Source: Ptiloglossa arizonensis
Lineage: Eukaryota > Arthropoda > Insecta > Hymenoptera > Colletidae
Assembly (NCBI RefSeq): GCF_051014685.1
Contig: NW_027478597.1
Span: forward strand, 248,001 to 312,000
Length of the DNA stretch: 64,000 nt
Direction: 5' to 3'
The position numbers and the translations under genes are program-made. Below are positions 12,129 to 25,349 of the stretch, piece after piece. Every line of letters starts with the position of its first letter. Position 1 is the first letter of the stretch. The notes beneath the pieces are model-generated. The model was not told where the DNA came from, did not search any database, and was given only the letters and a program-made list of their open reading frames with translations.

Positions 12129-15100
12129 CTACAACGGTATGTGTATTTTTTCGCTAGGCCATTCTGGTTAAGCGTTTGGAGCAGCAGAAGTGCGAAAAAT
12201 TTGTCGTCTTCTCAACCATTTCTTGGCTTCAAACTCCCATATCTCCCGAACGGACTGACCTAACCCAAAAAATCCTATTGCATCTGAAAGTAGAAACTCG
12301 CCCGATTACAAAGGTATGTGTATTTTTTCCCTAGGCCATTCTGGTTAAGCGTTTGGAGCAGCAGAATTGTGAAAAATTTTTTGCCTTCTCCACCATTTCT
12401 TGGCTTCAAACTCCCATATCTCGCGAACGGATTGACCGAACCTAAAAATTCCTATTGTAACTGAAAGTAGAAATTCGCCCGATTACAACGGTATGTGTAT
12501 TTTTTCCCTAGGCCATTCTGGTTAAGCGTTTGGAGCAGCAGAATTGCGAAAAATTTTTTGCCTTCTCAACCATTCCTTGTCTTCAAACTCCCATATCTCG
12601 CGAACGGATTGACCTAACCCAAAAATTCCTATTGTAACTGAAAGTAGAAACTCGCCCGATTACAACGGTATGTGTATTTTTTCCCTAGGCCATTCTGGTT
12701 AAGCGTTTGGGTCAGCAGAATTGCGAAAAATTGTATGCCTTCTCAACCATTTCTTGGCTTCAAACTCCCATATCTCGCGAACGGATTGACCTAACCCAAA
12801 AATTCCTGTTGCGTGTGAAAATAAAAACTCGCCCGATTACAACGGTATGTGTATTTTTTCCATAGCCCATTCTGGTTAAGCGTTTCGAGCAGCAGAATTG
12901 TGAAAAATTTGTTGTCTTCTCAACCATTTCTTGGCTTCAAACTCCCATATCTCCCGAACGGATTGACCTAACCCAAAAATTCCTATTGCATCTGAAAGTA
13001 GAAACTCGCCCGATTACAGGGGTGTGTGTATTTTTTCCCTAGGCCATTCTGGTTAAGCGTTTGGAGCAGCAGAATTGTGTAAAATTTTTTGCCTTCTCTA
13101 CCATTTCTTGGCTTCAAACTCCCATATTTCGCGAACGGATTGACCTAACCAAAAAATTTCTATTGCATATGAAAGTAGAAACACGCCCGATTACAACGGT
13201 ATGTGTATTTTTTCCCTAGGCCATTCTGGTTAAGCGTTTGGAACAGCAGAAATGCGAAAAATTTTTTGCCTTCTCAACCATTCCTTGTCTTCAAACTCCC
13301 ACATCTCGCGAACGGATTGACCTAACCCAAAAATTCCTATTGTAACTGAAAGTAGAAACTCGCCCGATTACAGGGGTGTGTGTATTTTTTCCCTAGGCCA
13401 TTCTGGTTAAGCGTTTGGAGCAGCAGAATTGTGAAAAATTTTTTGCCTTCTCTACCATTTCTTGGCTTCAAACTCCCATATCTCGCGAACGGATTGACCT
13501 AACCCAAAAATTTCTATTGCATATGAAAGTAGAAACACGCCCGATTACAACGGTATGTGTATTTTTTCCCTAGGCCATTCTGGTTAAGCGTTTGGAGCAG
13601 CAGAAATGCGAAAAATTTTTTGCCTTCTCAACCATTCCTTGTCTTCAAACTCCCACATCTCGCGAACGGATTGACCGAACCTAAAAATTCCTATTGTAAC
13701 TGAAAGTAGAAATTCGCCCGATTACAACGGTATGTGTATTTTTTCCCTAGGCCATTCTGGTTAAGCGTTTGGAGCAGCAGAATTGCGAAAAATTTTTTGC
13801 CTTCTCAACCATTCCTTGTCTTCAAACTCCCATATCTCGCGAACGGATTGACCTAACCCAAAAATTCCTATTGTAACTGAAAGTAGAAACTCGCCCGATT
13901 ACAACGGTATGTGTATTTTTTCCCTAGGCCATTCTGGTTAAGCGTTTGGGTCAGCAGAATTGCGAAAAATTGTATGCCTTCTCAACCATTTCTTGGCTTC
14001 AAACTCCCATATCTCGCGAACGGATTGACCTAACCCAAAAATTCCTGTTGCGTGTGAAAATAAAAACTCGCCCGATTACAACGGTATGTGTATTTTTTCC
14101 ATAGCCCATTCTGGTTAAGCGTTTCGAGCAGCAGAATTGTGAAAAATTTGTTGTCTTCTCAACCATTTCTTGGCTTCAAACTCCCATATCTCCCGAACGG
14201 ATTGACCTAACCCAAAAATTCCTATTGCATCTGAAAGTAGAAACTCGCCCGATTACAGGGGTGTGTGTATTTTTTCCCTAGGCCATTCTGGTTAAGCGTT
14301 TGGAGCAGCAGAATTGTGTAAAATTTTTTGCCTTCTCTACCATTTCTTGGCTTCAAACTCCCATATTTCGCGAACGGATTGACCTAACCAAAAAATTTCT
14401 ATTGCATATGAAAGTAGAAACACGCCCGATTACAACGGTATGTGTATTTTTTCCCTAGGCCATCCTGGTTAAGCGTTTGGAACAGCAGAAATGCGAAAAA
14501 TTTTTTGCCTTCTCAACCATTCCTTGTCTTCAAACTCCCACATCTCGCGAACGGATTGACCTAACCCAAAAATTCCTATTGTAACTGAAAGTAGAAACTC
14601 GCCCGATTACAGGGGTGTGTGTATTTTTTCCCTAGGCCATTCTGGTTAAGCGTTTGGAGCAGCAGAATTGTGAAAAATTTTTTGCCTTCTCTACCATTTC
14701 TTGGCTTCAAACTCCCATATCTCGCGAACGGATTGACCTAACCCAAAAATTTCTATTGCATATGAAAGTAGAAACTCGCCCGATTACAACGGTACGTGTA
14801 TTTTTTCCCTAGGCCATTCTGGTTAAGCGTTTGGATCAGCAGAATTGCGAAAAATGTTTTGCCTTCTCTACCATTTATTGGCTTCAAACTCACATATCTC
14901 GCGAACGGATTGACCTAACCCAAAAATTCCTATTGCATCTGGAAGTAGAAACTAGCCCGATTACAACGGTATGTGTATTTTTTCCCTAGCCCATTCTGGT
15001 TAAGCGTTTGGATCAGCAGAATTGCGAAAAATGTTTTGCCTTCTCTACCATTTCTTGGCTTCAAACTCACATATCACGCGAACGGATTGACCTCACCCAA

Positions 15101-16549
15101 AAATTCCTATTGCATCTGAAAGTAGAAGCTCGCCCGATTACAACGGTATGTGTATTTTTGCCCTAGGCCATTCTGGTTAAGCGTTCGGATCAGCAGAATT
15201 GCGAAAAATGTTTTGCCTTCTCTACCATTTCTTAGCTTCAAACTCCCATATCTCCCGAACGGATTGACGTAACCCAAAAATTCCTATTGCATCTGGAAGT
15301 AGAAACTCGCCCGATTACAACGGTATGTGTATTTTTTCCCTTGCCCATTCTGGTTAAGCGTTTGGAGCAGCAGAATTGCGAAAAATTTGTTGTCTTCTCA
15401 ACCATTTCTTAGTTTCAAATTCCCATATCTCGCGAACGGAATGACCTAACCCAAAAATTCCTAGTGCATCTGAAAGTAGAAACTCGCCCGATTACAACGG
15501 TATGTGTATTTTTTCCCTAGGCCATTCTGGTTAAGCGTTTGGAGCAGCAGAGTTGCGAAAAATTTGTTGTCTTCTCAACCATTTCTTGGCTTCAAACTCC
15601 CATATCTCCCGAACGGATTGACCTAACCCAAAAATTCTAATTGCATCTGAAAGTAGAAACTCGCCCGATTACAACGGTATGTGTATTTTTTCCCTAGGCC
15701 ATTCTGGTTAAGCGTTTGGAGCAGCAGAATTGCGAAAAATGTTTTGCCTTCTCTACCATTTCTTGGCTTCAAACTCCCATATCTCCCGAACGGATTGACC
15801 TAACCCAAAAATTCCTATTGCATCTGAAAGTAGAAACTCGCCCAATTACAGGGGTGTGTGTATTTTTTCCCTAGGCCATTCTGGTTAAGCGTTTGGAGCA
15901 GCAGAATTGTGAAAATCTTTTGCCTTCTCAACCATTCCTTGTCTTCAAACTCCCATAACTCGCGAACGGATTGACCTAACCCAAAAATTGCTATTGTAAC
16001 TGAAAGTAGAAACTCGCCGGATTACAACGGTATGTGTATTTTTTCCCTAGCCCATTCTGGTTAAGCGTTTGGATCAGCAGAATTGCGAAAAATGTTTTGC
16101 CTTCTCTACCATTTCTTGGCTTCAAACTCACATATCACGCGAACGGATTGACCTCACCCAAAAATTCCTATTGCATCTGAAAGTAGAAGCTCGCCCGATT
16201 ACAACGGTATGTGTATTTTTTCGCTAGGCCATACTGGTTCAGCGTTTGGAGCAGCAGAAGTGCGAAAAATTTGTTGTCTTCTCAACCATTTCTTGGCTTC
16301 AAACTCCCATATCTCGCGAACGGATTGACCTAACCCAAAAATTCCTGTTGCGTGTGAAAGTAAAATCTCGCCCGATTACAACGGTATGTGTATTTTTTTC
16401 CTTGCCCATTCTGGTTAAGCGTTTGGAGCAGCAGAATTGCGAAAAATTTGTTGTCTTCTCAACCATTTCTTAGCTTCAAAGTCCCATATCTCGCGAACGG
16501 ATTGACCTAACCCAAAAACTCCTATTGCATCTGAAAGCAGAAGCTCGCC
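12129..16549. repeat. 16-mer HOR, second copy, expanded by an internal 7-mer duplication and rearranged at its right side
   Basis: This begins as the repeat of 9,298 onward. The internal 7-mer module is present twice (see the entry at 12,418). After about 14,776 come two monomers with other alleles (ggtacgtg, atttattgg). Bases from 15,158 to about 16,030 then repeat 10,911-11,780 at offset 4,247. Bases 16,195-16,549 repeat the agaagtgcg/aaaatctcg/cccttgcc monomers of 8,950-9,300. The order of modules differs from the first copy, so the HOR has been shuffled by exchange, not simply copied. Confidence 0.82.
12418..14775. repeat. 7-monomer (1,239-bp) tandem duplication inside the 16-mer HOR
   Basis: The allele ttgaccgaacc occurs at 12,432 and 13,671, and agcgtttggg at 12,702 and 13,941; both spacings are 1,239 = 7 x 177. 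Identity begins just after the tcccatatc/tcccacatc difference near 12,417 and 13,656. The second copy diverges at about 14,776, where acacgcccg is replaced by actcgcccg followed by ggtacgtg. The copies differ at only a few sites, such as ggccatcctgg near 14,459. The 2,831-base periodicity around it is older than this duplication. Confidence 0.9.
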
Positions 16550-18031
16550 CGATTACAACGGTATGTGTATTTTTTCCCTAGGCCATTCTGGTTAAGCGTT
16601 TGGAGCAGCAGAATTGCGAAAAATTTTTTGCCTTCTCAACCATTCCTTGTCTTCAAACTCCCATATCTCGCGAACGGATTGACCTAACCCAAAAATTCCT
16701 ATTGTAACTGAAAGTAGAAACTCGCCCGATTACAACGGTATGTGTATTTTTTCCCTAGGCCATTCTGGTTAAGCGTTTGGGTCAGCAGAATTGCGAAAAA
16801 TTGTATGCCTTCTCAACCATTTCTTGGCTTCAAACTCCCATATCTCGCGAACGGATTGACCTAACCCAAAAATTCCTGTTGCGTGTGAAAATAAAAACTC
16901 GCCCGATTACAACGGTATGTGTATTTTTTCCATAGACCATTCTGGTTAAGCGTTTCGAGCAGCAGAATTGTGAAAAATTTGTTGTCTTCTCAACCATTTC
17001 TTGGCTTCAAACTCCCATATCTCCCGAACGGATTGACCTAACCCAAAAATTCCTATTGCATCTGAAAGTAGAAACTCGCCCGATTACAGGGGTGTGTGTA
17101 TTTTTTCCCTAGGCCATTCTGGTTAAGCGTTTGGAGCAGCAGAATTGTGAAAAATTTTTTGCCTTCTCTACCATTTCTTGGCTTCAAACTCCCATATCTC
17201 GCGAACGGATTGACCTAACCCAAAAATTTCTATTGCATATGAAAGTAGAAACACGCCCGATTACAACGGTATGTGTATTTTTTCCCTAGGCCATTCTGGT
17301 TAAGCGTTTGGAGCAGCAGAAATGCGAAAAATTTTTTGCCTTCTCAACCATTCCTTGTCTTCAAACTCCCACATCTCGCGAACGGATTGACCTAACCCAA
17401 AAATTCTTATTGTAACTGAAAGTAGAAACTCGCCCGGTTACAACGGTATGTGTATTTTTGCCCTAGGCCATTCTGGTTAAGCGTTCGGATTAGCAGAATT
17501 GCGAAAAATGTTTTGCCTTCTCTACCATTTCTTAGCTTCAAACTCCCATATCTCCCGAACGGATTGACGTAACCCAAAAATTCCTATTGCGTCTGGAAGT
17601 AGAAACTCGCCCGATTACAACGGTATGTGTATTTTTTCCCTTGCCCATTCTGGTTAAGCGTTTGGAGCAGCAGAATTGCGAAAAATTTGTTGTCTTCTCA
17701 ACCATTTCTTAGTTTCAAATTCCCATATCTCGCGAACGGAATGACCTAACCCAAAAATTCCTAGTGCATCTGAAAGTAGAAACTCGCCCGATTACAACGG
17801 TATGTGTATTTTTTCCCTAGGCCATTCTGGTTAAGCGTTTGGAGCAGCAGAGTTGCGAAAAATTTGTTGTCTTCTCAACCATTTCTTGGCTTCAAACTCC
17901 CATATCTCCCGAACGGATTGACCTAACCCAAAAATTCTAATTGCATCTGAAAGTAGAAACTCGCCCGATTACAACGGTATGTGTATTTTTTCCCTAGGCC
18001 ATTCTGGTTAAGCGTTTGGAGCAGCAGAATT
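16550..18031. repeat. 16-mer HOR, third (partial) copy
   Basis: The allele agcgtttggg at 16,772 lies 2,831 bases after the copy at 13,941. The tttttgccctagg module recurs at 17,458. Compared with the first copy this one lacks the gtgtaaaatt monomer pair, going directly from the first attacaggggtgtg monomer to the gtgaaaaatt one. It ends near 18,031, where the expected gcgaaaaatgttttgcc becomes gtgaaaaatttgttgcc. Confidence 0.82.
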
Positions 18032-21000
18032 GTGAAAAATTTGTTGCCTTCTCAACCATTTCTTAGCTTCAAAGTCCCATATCTCGCGAACGTATTGTCC
18101 TAACCCAAAAATTCCTAGTGCATCTGAAAGTAGAAACTCGCCCGATTACAACGGTACGTGTTTTTTTTCCCTAGGCCATTCTGGTTAAGCGTTTGGATCA
18201 GCAGAATTGCGAAAAATGTTTTGCCTTCTCTACCATTTATTGGCTTCAAACTCACATATCTCGCGAACGGATTGACCTAACCCAAAAATTCCTATTGCAT
18301 CTGGAAGTAGAAACTAGCCCGATTACAACGGTATGTGTATTTTTTCCCTAGGCCATTCTGGTTAAGCGTTTGGAGCAGCAGAAGCGCGAAAAATTTGTTG
18401 TCTTCTCTACCATTTCTTGGCTTCAAACTCCCATATCTCCCGGACGGATTGACCTAACCCAAAAATTCCTATTGCATCTGAAAGTAGAAACTAGCCCGAT
18501 TACAAAGGTATGTGTAATTTTTCCCTAGGCCATTCTGGTTAAGCGTTTGGTGCAGCAGAATTGTGAAAAATTTGTTGTCTTCTCAACCATTTCTTAGCTT
18601 CAAAGTCCCATATCTCGCGAACGGATTGACCTAGCAAAAATTCCTATTGCATCTGAAAGTAAAAACTCGCCCGATTACAACGGTATGTGTATTTTTTCCC
18701 TAGGCCATTCTGGTTAAGCGTTTGGATCAGCAGAATTGCGAAAAATGTTTTGCCTTCTCTACCATTTATTGGCTTCAAACTCACATATCTCGCGAACGGA
18801 TTGACCTAACCCAAAAATTCAAATTGCATCTGAAAGTAGAAGCTCGCCCGATTACAACGGTATGTGTATTTTTTCCCTAGGCCATTCTGCTTAAGCGTTT
18901 GGAGCAGCAGAATTGCGAAAAATTTGTTGTCTTCTCAACCATTTCTTGGCTTCAAACTCCCATATCACCCGAACGGATTGTCCTAACCCAAAAATTGCTA
19001 GTGCATCTGAAAGTAGAAACTCGCCCGATTACAACGGTACGTGTATTTTTTCCCTAGGCCATTCTGGTTAAGCGTTTGGATCAGCAGAATTGCGAAAAAT
19101 GTTTTGCCTTCTCAACCATTTCTTGGCTTCAAACTCCCATATCACCCGAACGGATTGTCCTAACCCAAAAATTGCTAGTGCATCTGAAAGTAGAAACTCG
19201 CCCGATTACAACGGTATGTGTATTTTTTCCCTAGGCCATTCTGGTTAAGCGTTTGGAGCAGCAGAAGTGCGAAAAATTTGTTGTCTTCTCAACCATTTCT
19301 TAGTTTCAAACTCCCATATCTCCCGAACGGATTGACCTAACCCAAAAATTCCTATTGCATCTGAAAGTAGAAACTCGCCCGATTACAAGGGTATGCGTAT
19401 TTTTTCCCTAGGCCATTCTGGTTAAGCGTTTGGAGCAGCAGAATTGTGAAAAATTTCTTGCCTTCTCTACCATTTCTTGGCTTCAAACTCCCATATTTCG
19501 CGAACTGATTGACCTACCCCAAAAATTTCTATTGCATCTGAAAGTAGGAACACGCCCGATTACAACGGTATGTGTATTTTTTCCCTAGGCCATTCTGCTT
19601 AAGCGTTTGGAGCAGCAGAATTGCGAAAAATTTGTTGTCTTCTCAACCATTTCTTGGCTTCAAACTCCCATATCACCCGAACGGATTGTCCTAACCCAAA
19701 ACTTCCTATTGCGTCTGGAAGTAGAAACTCGCCCGATTACAAAGGTATGTGTATTTTTTCCCTAGGCCATTCTGGTTAAGCGTTTGGATCAGCAGAATTG
19801 CGAAAAATGTTTTGCCTTCTCTACCATTTATTGGCTTCAAACTCACATATCTCGCGAACGGATTGACCTAACCCAAAAATTCCAATTGCATCTGAAAGTA
19901 GAAACTCGCCCGATTACAACGGTATGTGTATTTTTTCCCTAGGCCATTCTGGTTAATCGTTTGGATCAGTAGAATTGCGAAAAATATTTTGCCTTCTCTA
20001 CCATTTCTTGGCTTGAAACACCGATATCTCGCGAACGGATTGACCTAACCCAAAAATTCCGATTGCATCTGTAAGTAGAAACTCGCCCGATTACAAAGGT
20101 ATGTGTATTTTTTCCCTGGGCCATTCTGGTTAAGCGTTTGGAGCAGCAGAATTGCGAAAAATTTGTTGTCTTCTCAACCATTTCTTAGCTTCAAAGTCCC
20201 ATATCTCGCGAACGGATTGACCTAACCCAAAAACTCCTATTGCATCTGAAAGTAGAAACTCGCCCGATTACAGCGGTATGTGTATTTTTTCCCTAGGCCA
20301 TTCTGGTTAAGCGTTTGGATCAGCAGAATTGCGAAAAATGTTTTGCCTTCTCTACCATTTATTGGCTTCAAACTCACATATCTCGCGAACGGATTGACCT
20401 AACCCAAAAATTCCATTTGCATCTGAAAGTAGAAGCTCGCCCGATTACAACGGTATGTGTATTTTTTCCCTAGGCCATTCTGCTTAAGCGTTTGGAGCAG
20501 CAGAATTGCGAAAAATTTGTTGTCTTCTCAACCATTTCTTGGCTTCAAACTCCCATATCACCCGAACGGATTGTCCTAACCCAAAAATTCCTATTGCATC
20601 TGGAAGTAGAAACTCGCCCGATTACAAAGGTATGTGTATTTTCTCCCTAGGCCATTCTTGTTAAGCGTTTGGAGCAGCAGAATTGCGAAAAATTTGTTGT
20701 CTTCTCAACCATTTCTTGGCTTCAAACTCCCATATCTCCCGAACGGATTGACCTAACCCAAAAATTCCTATTGCATCTGAGAGTAGAAACTAGCCCGATT
20801 ACGAAGGTATGTGTATTTTTTCCCTAGGCCATTCTGGTTAAGCGTTTGGAGCAGCAGAATTGCGAAGAACTTGTTGTCTTATCAACCATTTCTTGGCTTC
20901 AAACTCCGATATCTCCCGAACGGATTGACCTAACCCAAAAACTCCTATTGCATCTGAAAGTAGAAACTCGCCCGATTACAGCGGTATGTGTATTTTTTCC

Positions 21001-23566
21001 CTAGGCCATTCTGGTTCAGCGTTTGGAACAGCAGAATTGCGAAAAATGTTCTGCCTTCTCTACCATTTATTGGCTTCAAACTCACATATCTCGCGAACGG
21101 CTTCACCTAACCCAAAAAAGCCTATTGCATCTGAAAGTAGAAACTCGCCCGATTACAACGGTATGTGTATTTTTTCCCTACGCCATTCTGGTTAAGCGTT
21201 TGGATCAGTAGAATTGCGAAAAATGTTTTGTCTTCTCTACCATTTCGTGGCTTCAAACTCCCATATCTCGCGAACAGATTGACCTAACCCAAAAATTCCG
21301 ATTGCATCTGAAAGCAGAAACTCGCCCGATTACAACGGTATGTGTATTGTTTCCCTAGGCCATTCTGGTTAAGCGTTTGGATCAGCAGAATTGCGAAAAA
21401 TTGTATGCCTTCTCAACCATTTCTTGGCTTCAAACTCCCATATCTCGCGAACGGATTGACCTAACCCAAAAATTCCTATTGCATCTGAAAGTCGAAACTC
21501 GCCCGATTACAACGGTATGTGTATTTTTTCCCTAGGCCATTCTGGTTAAGCGTTTGGAGCAGCAGAATTGCGAAAAATTTTTTGCCTTCTCAACCATTCC
21601 TTGGCTTCAAACTCCCATATCACGCGAACGGATTGACCTAACTCAAAAATTCCTGTTGCGTCTTTAAGTAGAAACTCGCCCGATTACAACGGTATGTGTA
21701 TTTTCTCCCTAGGCCATTCTGGTTAAGCGTTTGGAGCAGCAGAAGTGCGAAAACTTTGTTGTCTTCTTAACCATTTCTTGGCTTCAAACTCCCATATCTC
21801 GCGAACGGATTGACCTAACCCAAAAATTCCTGTTGCGTGTGAAAGTAAAAACTCGCCTGATTACAAAGGTATGTGTATTTTTTCCCTAGGCCATTCTGGT
21901 TAAGCGTTTGGAGCAGCAGAATTGTGAAAAATTTTTTGCCTTCTCTACCATTTCTTGGCTTCAAACTCCCATATCTCGCGAACGGATTGACCTAACCCAA
22001 AAATTCCTGTTGCGTGTGAAAGTAAAAACTCGCCTGATTACAAACGTATGTGTATTTTTTCCCTAGGCCATTCTGGTTAAGCGTTTGGAGCAGCAGAATT
22101 GCGAAAAATTTTTTGCCTTCTCAATCATTTCTTGGCTTCAAACTCCCATATCTCGCGAACGGATTGACCTAACCCAAAAATTTCTGTTGCGTCTTTAAGT
22201 AGAAACTCGCCTGATTACAACGGTATGTGTATTTTTTCCCTAGGCCACTCTGGTTAAGCATTTGAAGCAGCAGAATTGCGAAAAAATTTTTGCCGTCTCA
22301 ACCATTTCTTAGCTTCAAACTCCCATATCTCGCGAACGGATTGACCTAACCCAAAAATTCCTGTTGCGTGTGAAAGTAAAACCTCGCCCGATTACAACGG
22401 TATGTGTATTTTTTCCCTAGCCCATTCTGGTTAAGCGTTTCGATCAGCAGAATTGCGAAGAATGTTTTGCCTTCTCAACCATTCCTTGTCTTCAAACTCC
22501 CATATCTCGCGAACGGGTTGACATAACCCAAAAATTCCTATTGTAACTGAAAGTGGAAACTCGCCCGATTACAACGGTATGTGTATTTTTTCCCTAGCCC
22601 ATTCTGGTTAAGCGTTTGGAGCAGCAGAATTGCGAAAAATTTGTTGTCTTCTCAACCATTTCTTAGCTTCAAAGTCCCATATCTCGCGAACGGATTGACC
22701 AAACCCAAAAACTCCTATTGCATCTGAAAGTAGAAACTCGCCCGATTACAGCGGTATGTGTATTTTTTCCATAGGCCATTCTGGTTCAGCGTTTGGAACA
22801 GCAGAATTGCGAAAAATGTTTTGCCTTCTCTACCATTTATTGACTTCAAACTCACATATCTCGCGAACGGATTGACCTAACCCAAAAATTCATATTGCAT
22901 CTGAAAGTAGAAGCTCGCCCGATTACAACGGCATGTGTATTTTTTCGCTAGGCCATTCTGGTTAAGCGTTTGGAGCAGCAGAAGTGCGAAGAATTTGTTG
23001 TCTTCTCAACCATTTCTTGGCTTCAAACTCCGATATCTCCCGAACGGATTGACCTAAACCAAAAATTCCTGTTGCATCTGAAAGTAGAAACTCGCCCGAT
23101 TACAAAGGTATGTGTATTTTTTCCCTAGGCCATTCTGGTTAAGCGTTTGGAGCAGCAGAATTGAGAAAAATTTTTTGCCTTCTCTACCATTTCTTGGCTT
23201 CAAACTCCCATATCTCGCGAACGGATTGACCTAACCCAAAAATTCCTGTTGCGTGTGAAAGTAAAAACTCGCCCGATTACAAAGGTATGTGTATTTTTTC
23301 CCTAGGCCATTCTGGTTAAGCGTTTGGAGCAGCAGAATTGTGAAAAATTTTTTGCCTTCTCTACCATTTCTTGGCTTCAAACTCCCATATCTCGCGAACG
23401 GATTGACCTAACCCAAAAATTTCTATTGCATCTGAAAGTAGAAACAGGCCCGATTACAACGGTATTTGTATTTTTTCCCTAGGCCATTCTGGTTAAGCAT
23501 TTGGAGCAGCAGAATTGCGAAAAAATTTTTGCCGTCTCAACCATTTCTTGGCTTCAAACTCCCATA
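18032..23566. repeat. Family A monomers, mixed subtypes, no long HOR seen
   Basis: About 31 monomers, mostly in 177-base phase. Recurrent alleles are accatttattggcttc (near 18,231, 18,762, 19,824, 20,355 and 21,061), catatcacccgaacggattg, and ttctgcttaagcg. Some spacings are about 531, suggesting an eroded trimer, but the intervening alleles do not match over long distances. The alleles gtctttaagtag and gcatttgaagcag, common further right, first appear here near 21,660 and 22,250. Nothing else was seen in this stretch. Confidence 0.85.
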
Positions 23567-25349
23567 CCTCGCGAACGGATTGACCTAACCCAAAAATTCC
23601 TATTGCATCTGAAAGTAGAAACAGGCGCGATTACAACGGTATTTGTATTTTTTCCCTAGGCCATTCTGGTTAAGCGTTTGGAGCAGCAGAATTGCAAAAA
23701 TTTTTTGCCTTCTCAATCATTTCTTGGCTTCAAACTCCCATATCTCGCGAACGGATTGACCTAACCCAAAAATTCCTGTTGCGTCTTTAAGTAGAAACTC
23801 GCCCGATTACAACGGTATGTGTATTTTTTCCCTAGGCCACTCTGGTTAAGCATTTGAAGCAGCAGAATTGCGAAAAAATTTTTGCCGTCTCAACCCTTTC
23901 TTAGCTTCAAACTCCCATATCTCGCGAACGGATTGCCCTAACCCAAAAATTCCTGTTGCTTGTGAAAGTAAAAACTCGCCCGATTACAAAGGTATGTGTA
24001 TTTTTTCCCTAGGCCATTCTGGTTAAGCGTTTGGAGCAGCAGTATTGTGAAAAATTTTTTGCCTTCTCTACCATTTCTTGGCTTCAAACTCCAATATCTC
24101 GCGAACGGATTGACCTAACCCAAAAATTTCTATTGCATCTGAAAGTAGAAACAGGCCCGATTACAACGATATCTGTATTTTTTCCCTAGGCCATTCTGGT
24201 TAAGCGTTTGGAGCAGCAGAATTGCGAAAAAATTTTTGCCGTCTCAACCATTTCTTGGCTTCAAACTCCCATACCTCGCGAACGGATTGACCTAACCCAA
24301 AAATTCCTGTTGCGTGTGAAAGTAAAACCTCGCCCGATTACAACGGTATGTGTATTTTTTCCCTAGCCCATTCTGGTTAAGCGTTTCGATCAGCAGAATT
24401 GCGAAGAATGTTTTGCCTTCTCTACCATTTCTTGGCTTCAAACTCACATATCTCGCGAACGGATTGACCTAACCCAAAAATTCCTATTGCATCTGAATGC
24501 AGAAGCTCGCCCGATTACAACGGTATGTGTATTTTTTCGCTAGGCCATTCTGGTTAAGCGTTTGGAGCAGCAGAAGTGCGAAAAATTTGTTGTCTTCTCA
24601 ACCATTTCTTGGCTTCAAACTACCATATCTCCCGAACGGATTGACCTAACACAAAAATTCCTATTGCATCTGAAAGTAGAAACTCGCCCGATTACAAAGG
24701 TATGTGTATTTTTTTCCTAGGCCATTCTGGTTAAGCGTTTGGATCAGCAGAATTGCGGAAAATTGTATGCCTTCTCAACCATTTCTTGCCTTCAAACTCC
24801 CATATCTCGCGAACGGATTGACCTTACCCAAAAACTTCTGCTGCGTCTGAAAGTAGAAACTCGCCCTATGACAACAGTATTCGTATTTTTTCCCTAGGCC
24901 ATTCTGGTTAAGCGTTTGGAGCAGCAGAATTGCGAAAGATTTGTTGTCTTCTCAACCATTTCTTAGCCTCAAACTCCCATATCTAGCGAACGGATTGACC
25001 TAACCCAAAAATTCCTATTGCATCTGAAAGTAGAAACTCGCGCGATTACAAAGGTATGTGTAATTTTTTCCCTAGGCCATTCTGGTTAAGCGTTTGGAGC
25101 AGCAGAATTGTGAAAAATTTTTTGCCTTCTCTACCATTTCTTGGCTTCAAACTCCCATATCTCGTGAACGGATTGACCTAACCCAAAAATTTCTATTGCA
25201 TCTGAAAGTAGAAACAGGCCCGATTACAACGGTATGTGTATTTTTTCCCTAGGCCATTCTGGTTAAGCGTTTGGAGCAGCAGAATTGCGAAAAATTTTTT
25301 GCCTTCTCAACCATTCCTTGTCTTCAAACTCCCATATCTCGCGAACGGA
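23567..25349. repeat. Older diverged copy of about ten monomers also found at 28,698-30,480
   Basis: The marker tgcgtcttta occurs at 23,780 and 28,911, an offset of 5,131 (29 x 177 minus 2). The same rare alleles follow in order: gcaaaaattt/caatcattt, ccgtctcaaccctttc, gattgccctaac, caacgatatctg, cctagcccatt with gtttcgatcag, cctatgacaacagtat and ctagcgaacgg. The copies differ at more sites (cagtattgtg against cagaattgtg; gaatgcagaagctcgcccgatt against gaaagtagaagctcgcccgact) than the 12-mer copies differ among themselves, so this duplication predates the 12-mer amplification. Confidence 0.85.
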
